Assembly: GCA_963402885.1 (NCBI GenBank)
Contig: OY727102.1
Coordinates: forward strand, 7,750,001-7,814,000
Length of the DNA: 64,000 nt
Direction of reading: 5' to 3'
From: Antedon bifida
Lineage: Eukaryota; Echinodermata; Crinoidea; Comatulida; Antedonidae
Part shown: positions 12,440-23,600 of the stretch, in pieces
How positions within the stretch are numbered: the stretch's first letter is position 1
How the letters are laid out: every line of letters starts with the position of its first letter
Notes under the pieces: generated by a model
Database searches by the model: none
What the model saw: the letters and a program-made list of their open reading frames with translations, nothing else
What the model was told of the DNA's origin: nothing
Made by a program: the position numbers and the translations under genes

Positions 12440-13530
12440 TATTGTGTGAAGCCAGTGGAGCAGAGTTTTTGTGTTGCAGAGAAGGATTGTGTGGTGTTTG
12501 CTGATTGGAGGAGAGGTATAAGGGTTAAGTTAGTGTGTGAGTTGCTGATTGGTGGAGAAGGATAAGGTGGTGATATGTGGATAATTGAGGGAATTTTGAG
12601 GTAGATGGAAATTGAGAGGAGACAGAGAGGGAGGGCTATGTTATGTTAAGCCAGAAAGGGATAGGTGAATATTGATATGAGAAACTAAGACGTGCAGGAG
12701 AAGAAGTAATTGAATTATGGTGATATAGAGCTGAAGCAGAAAGGAAATAAAGAGATATACATGAAGTTAATAAATTGTGAGTTGGAGATAATTATGGTGA
12801 TATAGAGCTGAAGCAGAAAGGAAATAAAGTGATATACATGAAGTTAATAAATTTTGAGTTGGAAGTAATACTATAAGGCTGTACTTAAATGTAGAACTGT
12901 TAATTGTTGAGATTACTGAGGATTAATTTAAATTGTGAAGGTAAATTGACGGAAGAAATAACTGTTGGAAACAGCAGACGTTGTTGCATGTAAAGAATTG
13001 TTTGGAAATATTGAAGAGTAACTGGATTGATACTGATATTATTTTACGTGGAAAGGAGAAAGAAATAATTGGTCGGGGAGCGGATTGCAGGGCAGAACGA
13101 CATCAAGAAACATTTTAACTTTATATTTGATTTATTTATATGTCAGAAAATAGGAAGAATTATAATTGATAATACAAGCAGAACGGGAGCAGAGGCGTGG
13201 GAGTTGTTTATTTGCAGAATCGTTTTAACTTTTATCTTTCTAATTTGTTTTGTGTCAGCGTAGGAGAGAAGGCAAGAAGGAACGATATTGTGGACATTTA
13301 GTATTGTTTAATTATTCATCTTGTGATATTATTGTATTTGAAAGGGGGGTTTCGGGGATTTATTTAAAAATAAGAAGATTGTTGATATTTGGTTTGGAAG
13401 GATTGGGAAATTTGGGGAATTGCATAAAGTTTGTGGGGAATAGGAACACGGTATCATTGTTTGAGAATTGGTTGGGTTTTTTTTGTGGGTTTTTTTTTTG
13501 GGGGTTTGAATTATAAAAGAAAGAATTGGT
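12440..13530 (+). other. G-rich, strand-skewed region with 77-base tandem duplication
   Basis: About 1.1 kb in which the plus strand is strikingly rich in G and A and poor in C. Within it a 77-base unit containing TATGGTGATATAGAGCTGAA is duplicated in tandem (12,714 and 12,791). Several open frames of 64-105 codons run through it, but their low-complexity composition and lack of splice or domain signals argue against genes. Confidence 0.45.
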
Positions 13531-13749
13531 TGTCGAAGATTATTATTAAATTTTACTTTTTACATTTATATGTGTACAGTTGTGGCTATTTACCGTTATT
13601 CACCGTTGGTTACCAGCAATTACATGTCCGAAAGAGCCGTAATTGCGGCTGTGTGACAACTATTTTGTTTTCATTTTTCGTTTTCATTATATTGCTACAA
13701 AAAGTTCTACAAAATGTTTTTAATTCTCGGACTACACCATCATTCTAAA

Positions 13750-14411
13750 CAAAACATAAACAACAACTAAAACTGCTTACCAATACAATTGTGTAATATA
13801 ATATATTTTATTATAATTCTGTAAAGTGTGACAAACTACTGTATATATGTTCTCTATACTTAAACTCGTTAGTAATTGGTTAAACTGCATTCTAAATAAT
13901 ATTTTTAAGTGAAACTGTGTACAACACATACTTAACTATTATTTTCAACTAAATATTGTTTCAATTTTAAAAACCTAAAATAAGGTTACATTATATAAGG
14001 TAAAAATGTTCATTACTACAAAGTTGCAGTTGTATATACCATTAATAATAAGTCTTTGCTTCGGACAATTTGCACGAACAAATGTGAACCCTTGTAATCA
14101 AAACAAAAACAAATGACTACAAATATAGATAGGCCTATTATAAAATCCATGTGAATATTTTGTGACCACTATATATTTTTTCCAAATCCGCACTGCATTA
14201 TAGGAGAGTACAATACAGATTTTCGAGATGATAGAAAGACAAAAAAAAGATTATTGTGCGCATGCGTATACACCGTTCGGTTCCTTATAATGTTCGTCCT
14301 TCGTCTAACTTTCTGAAACGAAAGCTCGGTATCGGAACACAGAGAAAGAACTTATTAAAGATACAAAATATTTTTAAATTATGTAATTTTGTTTTAAAAT
14401 GGTGAGGTGTG
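13750..14411. other. 3' flank of gene B
   Basis: AT-rich DNA after the gene B stop codon on the minus strand. No canonical AATAAA lies within 100 bases. The first good one is at 13,807-13,812, about 600 bases downstream, so the 3' UTR may be long. Nothing else was recognised. Confidence 0.4.
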
Positions 14412-14668
14412 TTAGGTTTTAAACGAGGCATACGCATTCTTATCCTTTTCCTCTGTCTCCTTCAGTTCATTGTCTGTGTTTGAATCATCTGAAGCTTTCG
14501 GATGCTTTAGTTTCCAATAAAATATTGATAACAGTACAAGAAGAATAACTGCAATTGCAAACAATACTGATAGGAAAGCAATGGTAATTTTATAGGATAA
14601 AGAGTCGGTTGTTTTTGGCTGTTCTGTTGCTTCATTCACTAGAGTTTGAGGCGCTTCTGAAACAGCCA
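14412..14668 (-). CDS. Gene B last exon: stalk, membrane segment, tail
   Basis: A short Thr/Glu stalk leads to a membrane segment of about 25 residues (ITIAFLSVLFAIAVILLVLL, then SIFYW). A charged tail of about 30 residues ends NAYASFKT. The YASF motif could be a YxxF-type sorting signal. The tail differs from those of genes C and D. Confidence 0.92.
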
Positions 14669-17600
14669 CTGCAATTTAAACAAAAACACCGTTAAATTAT
14701 TATCTAAGTTAAGTTATGGAATTTGCATTGAACACAGATGGCAAACTCAACAATACATGTTGCATCTATATTTACAATACAGAATTTTAAAAGTACAAAC
14801 GTACAGCTTATGGCAAAACAAAAATACAATTCATTTACAATGTAAACAGAAATGAATAAAAATCATTTTAGAAATATAAGCGTCTTAATAAATACAGACC
14901 TGTGGTACATTTTCCATTTTCTATCATGACATCATCAAGCGCCATAAAACCGGTTCGTACTCGTCCGACAACACCTTCAAACACGACCTAACAATTAAAA
15001 TTTAAAAACAAATCATTTTTTGTGTGTAAAATATGCTGTTTATACCTTCTATTGAATTTAATATTTTTAGTTCTTCTCCTTCCATTTATTTCTTTTTTTA
15101 ACAGAGTAAATCATAGTCAACAGTAAGTATTACCGTAAATGTTTCTTCTTGGGGTAATATGTTGACTCTGTGTCTACGCCATGTTGACTGGTGTCTTCTA
15201 GGTAACGCATAAACCATGTCTATTTTTCCAGATGATGATTTGGTGTATATATCAATTACAAAATCACCAGTACTGACATACGAATAGTGTAGACAGTTGT
15301 ACAAACCAGCGGAGATATCTGGTGATGTCAATACAACTCGCTGGCCTGTTTTTAATTCTGCTGCTTTCGCAAATATATAGGAACTTTGATCTGGGAAAAA
15401 ATCAATGTAAGTTGACAGATATTGGCGTGTGAACATGCACTTAAATTAAACATGGAATGGTTAAACGTGTTGTGTTTATTTAATATAGATTGTTGTTATT
15501 ATTTTACAGTTTTAAACAAAATGGAACGATTTTGCTGTAAACACAATTGGGTAGAATTTGCATTCGTAAAACCGTATTATAAAGAGAAGTAGGCTATATA
15601 AAAGATTGGAAAGTCGGCAACTTATCTTATTTTACAAACTACACTACTAAATTTCTCATCTAAACAAACTCCCCGAAACGCATTAGTGTATTACTATTGC
15701 CACAGTTTGATGCAAGATAATTATTAAAGTACAGTGTCACTGCAGCATAATAGCGTGTACACACACACTTAGTTGAGGTAGGTAATTGTACAGTATCATA
15801 TGACATGTATAAATATTTGTGTGTTAGTACTAGTACAGTACCATCCAGAAAACCTTTATCATACCCGACTAAATTTTAACGAAACCCCGTTAATTAGATA
15901 ACGATAGGACTGCACTATATAGAAGTAATATACAGTATAAATTGGCAATATATAAGAAATGTTTCATTACTTTGAGAGAGAACAACATTTGTATCATTTG
16001 AAATGGTTTGGTTTCCATTAATGGATGATGCATTAAAAAAGGTCCAGTCCAATAAAGTTTCTCTTTCATCACCACTGCCATCTTCATTGGTGTTTTCTTC
16101 AAATCCACATCTCATTACACCATTCTCAAAGTCGCAGCTAGTTTCGTTAACTGGGTGACTCTCTGGCGGAGGATCACATGACATGATGACAACTTTCACG
16201 TCATCAATCGCAATATCCCCTTCATACCCGTAGCCAACTATGCCTTTAAAATGTACCTGTGTTAAAAGGTAAAGAGTAAGACATGCATAATTGTTATTTT
16301 TCTCGTAAAATAATTGAGTACAATTCATAAACTGAAATATGTAATTCAGGCAAGCCTCCACAGACATATGGGCAAACAGTAATCGAAACAAGCTATCCAT
16401 TTCTTATTTACCTAATGTTCTTATTCTTAAATTGAAATATGTTCCATCGATACAGTACATACTTTTCTATAATACTATGTTGACTAACCTTCATTGAGTG
16501 GTCAATTATCTCTTTAGAACCATTCTTAAAATATCTTTTTACATTCAGTGGAAGAATTGCTTTTCTCCAGTGATCACCTTGCTCTCCAGTTTTCGACCAC
16601 AGTAACTTCTTTTCACTAAGTGCCGGCGTTACCCTGTATACTTCTAGACTACCTACTGAATTTCCATGCATGTGATACCAAAAATGAAGGCATTTAGAGT
16701 CGACAGAGGCAGGTAGAAGTGGACTAGATAATTCTGCAGAGTCAAATGGTACTCGTGGAGGTGACGTTTCGATGTACATATAGTTCCCTATTGGAAAGAT
16801 AAAAAATATATGTGAAAAGCTTATGTTTTACCAATCATTCACCTGTATTTCAGTCCACAACAAGAATTCATTATCAAGTTGGTCTACTTTTGAGAATATG
16901 GGCTAGAAGATGTTAGCTGCAATATGAATGTGAAAAGAGTATTGCATGTTCGTTATAGATACCAACACATTTTATAGGGTTTTTTTGTAATAGAATTAAC
17001 AGTTGAAATACCTTCTTTTTCGTCATTCAATATGTATGTGTGGTCATTACTTGGTCCAGTTTTCTTTGTTTTTGTTTTACCTCCATGACGAGTCCAATTA
17101 CATTTTGCCGTGCGTACATTTTTGTATCTACAACTGTTTTCACTTTCAAAGTCACAATCAATAGTTGAAGTCCATTTCGGTTCAGGAACTGAAACGAGAA
17201 CGATGTTTAGAATAATATACGTAAATCATTTATATTTTTTAAATTTAGTAGTATTAGTCATGATGTTCAAGGAAAGAGATACATTTATTATTACTGCGTT
17301 AATTATGGTAGTTTGCCTAGAGACAAAACTAACATACCTTTAATACATTTATTATGCAAAAGGATGACGTCATCGATGGCGATATCTGCGTGCTTTCCAC
17401 CTCCGGATCTTGGTTCAAATACAATCTAAAAATATACAACTATTTTGATTAGGTTTGTCATATTCGTTTTTAAGTTCATTTAACAATTATTCTCATAACT
17501 CAGTTACAATCCTTTAACAACTTAAAATATAGATGTAGAACAAATTAGTTGAACATTTGTTATCTATTATTTCGCAAAGAAACATGTATATAGCCTTACA

Positions 17601-20600
17601 TATTCTAAGATACATCAATACAAATAATACAGAGTTTGTATTCAAATAATAGAATGGAGCTTTCACAAGAGCTCGTAAACGTTAACGCTATTTTCCAACA
17701 TACAACGTGCAAGCTTTGCTCACGTGTAAACAAATCGATTGAGCGAGCTCAAGAATTACGAAAACTTTAGTTACGTGCGTTGAAAACCTTATTTCTGAAA
17801 AATATCGTAAATGAAAAACGTTATCGAAACATGGAAGAATCATTAAAATTCTGCAAATAATTAAGAAAACAAATAGTAAATATAAATTATAATTTTAATT
17901 AAACCAAAACAAAAGAATTGTTCATCGCAATATGATATTTATCACCAAATATATATGCATGGTTAAACATGCCAAGCTATGCCTAGTCTATAGGCCCATA
18001 ATTTGTCTTAATACGAGCGGCGTATGTTGCGTGCGCGACACATGTGTTGCCTTCTACACTTCCCGTCGGAGCGCGAAATCAAATAAATTGGATCAACGTC
18101 AACGCAACTGTTCGCTGAAATACGCTTTTATGAAATGAGTAGAATGTTGACGTCAGCCGTTAAAGTTAACGTTTACGTGCATAAGCTCCCTAATGATAAT
18201 TTCGCTCAATGCGCTTTGTTGCTCCACCACTCACTAGAACATTTCAAGGTTTATCTTATGTACTTCTTACAGTAGGCCTATCCTTACCGAGTAGTTGCCT
18301 TTAGTTTGTTCGATGTCCATTTGAACGAGGTTCCACCGGTTGCCTTTCTTGCCTATTGAAGACCAGATTGGATCAACAGGGAAGCGCTTAATTGACTCAT
18401 CATCGACATAAACGTTGAGACTCGATATTGCATTTGAGTTTAGATAATAATAAAACTGGAAGCAGCGTTTCTTGGCTGTCATCTCTACTACTGGTGTACG
18501 AAGAAAATTTCGTTCGGTTGGCGGTTGGGTATGTCGAAACGAAATGAAATAGTAATGACCTGAAAATAAATATTTATAGGAACTGAATAAAACAGAATCA
18601 CAGTTATTTAAATGAACTATAGCAGTTCTACAAAACATTGTTTGCATGTATGTATACATGTCATCATTGTTCATTTATGGGAAAATATGGTTACTTACCT
18701 GATGGCGTCCCATACGTATTGTCAATATTTGGTAGCCTCTTATGTGTATGAGTTTCTTTGTCTGATAGTTGCCAACCATTAAGCAATGATGTATTGGTAG
18801 AAAATGCGCAATCCTTCTCAAAACTGCAGTCTATTTTATCCATAACTTCAGGTACTGACAAAAGTAATACAAAAGAAGACATTTACGAAGATCAAACTTA
18901 TATATAATTGTTCTTGGATAATCAATAACATTACGGAAACAAACTAATAATAATATGTCAGTGTATCGGTCGTCTTTTCGTATGATACATTATTATAGAG
19001 CTGTGAAGAACTTACTTGGACAGTGTCCTTTGCTGATCATGACGTCATCTATTGCCACAAATCCGTTGATCGCATGACCTATTTTAGCTTCAAACATGAT
19101 CTATAAAGTTAAAATGCTATGTTGATCACCAAAATACCGATTTGATGAAACCAATGTTGCAGAATACATTATAAGTTGTATGTGATCACGATACATTAAA
19201 GGAAATTATGCTTCTAATAACTATAAGAGTGTTCCGTCTACTGATCCTATTATTTATATAAATTGTCTTGTTATTAGCCACTAGTCATTCGGCATATTCT
19301 AGATTGTACACGTGTATTCCAGTCAGTAACTAACAGCCGAGCAATCTGTCGGCAAGTAGTTATCAACAACCAACATTATAATAACCATTTCTTACAAACA
19401 CGGGTTAATAAAAAATACACAATAATTTTATAATGATAATAGGCATAACCTTTGCAGTATACTCACTGAGAACTGTTCATCTGGCTTTGTTGTCTCCAAC
19501 TCTAGAGTGTATTTTGCCCACAATGGCGCCATTTGCCTCGTCAGGGAAGTTATCAACGTTTTAGTCGTTGTATGATGTACAAAATGGATGTTCAAACCAA
19601 AATCCTCTTTGATTATGTATAACATTTGTAGACAATATCGTTTGGCGTATTTAAATTCAGGAGTTATAATCGCTACATTTTTGTTTTCTTCATGAATGTC
19701 AGCATATAAAAATGAATTGACACCTATGAAGAAAAATGTGATGTTTATTTATGATCTGTAAATACAAATGAAAGAAAGCAAATTAATTGTTTGAGGCTGT
19801 CAGTATTTTTTTTTAAATGTCTTAAAATACCTAAAAGTGTTATTTAGTGCAAGGCCTTCTGATACATTACTGTGGTATGAGAATCATCATTATTTCTACT
19901 AGGCCTAAATCGCATTACTCGAATCCAAAAATATTATTTTTTTAGATATATTGATTGTTTAATTATTCCATTTCTTTTCTTTTTTTTCTTTCCCTTTTCT
20001 ATTCTTTCTTTCCTTTACATTACACTCCACTCCATTTCATTTTATTTTATTATTTTGCCACACACACATATTATCTAAGTTGAACCTTAAATCCTACCTT
20101 TCGAAATCTTTATTGATGTCTCACTGCCTGTCCACGAGGTTTCATCTTGATATTTCCAAGGATGCCAAATATAATTTGGTACATAATCTCTGTAGTTACA
20201 TTTGTTAGAAGGATGCTCTTTAAATGGACAATACGAATGTGTAATCGCAGGTTCAGGTGAATTACATGCATTAGGAACAAGTTTAATATCATCAAGAGCA
20301 ATATCTCCTTTATATCCGGCCCCACGAGCTGACAACGCTTGAAATGTAAACTGTAAGTAAATAATACTATTCATATTAGCTGGTAATATTTTGCATTTAT
20401 TCTAATTAACTAATAAAGAAATTAGGACAGTGGCATTACACGTCGTACAGTATATATCCCATGAATGATTTGTCAGTCAAAATAATTTCTAAATAAACAC
20501 TTTTAAGCATTTAATAAATAAGGCAATACTATCAAAATAGAGTATTTACCTTGATCAGTTCATCGAACACTCCATTATTGTTGAGATCAATAGTGCCAAG

Positions 20601-23600
20601 CGACCATTCTGAGGTAGGTGTACTAGTTTTATACCATAGATGCATGTCTGATAATCGATATTTACCTCGAACCGTCAAACTACCTATGTCCTCACCGTAC
20701 ATGTGATACCAAAACTTAAGGCACATTGGACCATTTATATGTCTAATATACGGTGTGGTGATAGAAGTGACTCCACCTGCTCTTCCTACAAGCGATGCTT
20801 CAACGTATATATAATGGCCTTCAACAAGTACAAATTTATGATATATAATTAATTGGAGTGCAATATCTTACGCTTTGAACACGTCTATATATAGGGCGCC
20901 ATCTATATCGTCACACAATACCGGTACCAAATTACTAGTACTACGGCAAGTACTATGCTACCTTGGCCTAATGAATATTTTTTAAGTTAAGAAATTAACG
21001 ATTACTGTGTAATTGTACTAAAAAAATGTTATTTCATATAATAAGTAATACAGGAACCATTGATAAAGTTGTGTTACTACCGGCATTTTCCAAAATGAAT
21101 CAATAAGCGTACACTCAGCATTTTGTTCATAGTAAAGAAATATTATTATAAATTGTTTCTACTTTTCACGATTTAAGATTATATAGGAGAATTGGAGTAA
21201 TAATTATTATAGAAGAATTCATGGCAGTTAACAGTAACTGTATGTTGGAGAAGAAAATATCTAATAAGTAACTAATGCTACTTTTGACCTAGACTAAGAC
21301 GTCTCACCTTCTGCTTTGTTAAAAGTATGATCGTTTTCTGGCCCAGTACCAAGTGAAGGTGTTGGGCCTTGGAATCTTCTCCACTTGTTACCTGTTGCTT
21401 GTTGAATGTAACCACACATTTCACCTCTTTCGAAATCACAGTCAATGGTTGATTTAAATGGTTCAGGTTTAACTAAATTTATATAAATAATACAAATAGT
21501 ATATAGTAAAGATATATTATTAGTAAAGATGTACTCACAATCCTTAAAACTACATAAAGTAAATCATTATAAATGTGTATGTTTTATAGGCCTACTACTA
21601 TTGTGTAAACATAAATACCTGCTGAACACTTCTGGTCATAGAAAACTACGTCATCAATACCAAACATCCTAATATTGTGACGTCCATACATCATGGATTC
21701 AAAAACCACCTATTTGTAAATACATAATAATATAGTATTATCTATAAATGAAGCTGTTTAAATGTAGAATAATGTTTCCGATGGGTAGTAAAGCTGAACT
21801 TAGAACACATTCCTTTGTCTAGTTATAGAAAAGACATTATTTTTCCGGTATCGTAGACAATTCATGGAATTAATTTATGTTTAAAATACGGCGTCACATT
21901 TATGTATCACAAAATGTGTCCGAAATACTAAATATATTGTAGATACAGTACCTGGAAAGACAAGAAAAAAAAATCATCAACGGCGCGTTGATGATTTTTT
22001 TTTCTATACTTTTCTATACTCAATACTATTACTCACGGTAAAATTGTCATTTGTTGGCGGTAAATCAATTTGTATCTTTTTCCAGTGGTCTGTTGAGTAT
22101 TCATTGGTTATCCAAATTGGGTCAATTAACAACTGCTTGTCACCAGCGGCCTGATCCATAATGTAGATACTTAGGGGTCTGCTTTTACACCAATAATAGT
22201 CATTACACATGTAATAGAACATCAAGCAGTTGGAAACGCTCGTGCTGTGTATGTATGGAGTACGAAAACGAACTCCATAATAGTTGATCTTGTTTAATCC
22301 CAAATAATGTCCTAAAATTAAATAATAATTATCATTATATTAACCATCAGTGCCATCATTTAGTGGAAGCAGAAGCAAAGTCACCATTAGTGCCACCATC
22401 ATTAGAAGCAGAAGCAAAATTACCATCAGTGCCATCATTTAGTGAAAGCAGAAGCAAAGTCACCATTAGTGCCACCATCATTAGAAGCAGAAGCAAAATC
22501 ACCATCAGTGCCATCATTTAGTGGAAGCAGAAGCAAAGTCACCATTAGTTATACCATCATTAGAAGTAGAAGCAAAATTACCATCAGTGCCATCATTTAG
22601 TGGAAGTAGAAGCAAAGTCACCATTAGTGCCACCATCATTAGAAGCAGAAGCAAAATTACCATCAGTGCCATCATTTAGTGGAAGCAGAAGCAAAGTCAC
22701 CATTAGTTACACCATCATTAGAAGCAGAAAAGGACTTCGAACTTACATTTATGTTATTTGAGGGAAAATATCATTGACAAAAGTCGCCATTCACACCACA
22801 AGCAGGCACATGTTATGCGTTAAAACTATAAATTTAGACTATTTATCAACATTTGTAAACATTCATTTATGCCTGTTCGTTGTGACACTGACAAAATTGT
22901 ATGATTTCTATGCTATCTTACCTTCAGGTCCAACAGTATGGTCATACGCTGACATGATTTTCCACGTTGACTCCTTCCCATCATAGGAACCATATCCACA
23001 CGTATCGTTCTCAAATGTACAACCAGCATCGTCTATGTTTTTCACTTGCCAAGTTCGTTCGGTTGGAAGTGGCTCTGTTGGAGTTGGTGTCGTGTAATCT
23101 TTAAGTGAAAAATCATATTGTATTGCATTAGATCAAGGCCATATACATGGCTGCAGTCGCGTGCTCAAGTTAATGTTAACCGACCGACCAACCGACCGAC
23201 ATAGTGAGCTGTAGAGTCGCGTTGCACGCGACTAATAACTCAAGCAACATTGTAATCATCAAATTTGTAATCATATCTGAATAACGAATTTATACGCACA
23301 GTTTCAAAATCGATTGAGTTACGGTGAACTTGTGCATGAACACGTTATAAAGATATACACTTACAATGTAAACACAGACAGACTACAGTACAGTATTTTA
23401 ACAGCGCAAGATAACAAATATACAGTAAACTTACGTATTGGACAAATTCCACTAAGAACATCAACGTCATCAAAGCAGAAGGCACCTTGACTTGGATTGC
23501 TTCCACGAATTGCTTCAAAGATCAGTCGAAAAGGATCATCTGTATTGGTTAGTTGAAAACTACCTCGATGCCACGATGATCGTTGATCACCTCGGACATT

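Noticed and set aside
13069-13748. Overlapping plus-strand frames of 64-105 codons
   Set aside because: They lie in the G-rich low-complexity region, are rich in Phe, Gly and Trp from GGG/TTT runs, and show no splice or domain signals.
22343-22735. CRISPR-like array of regular repeats
   Set aside because: The 79-base units are contiguous without unique spacers and lie in an animal intron, so it is a minisatellite.
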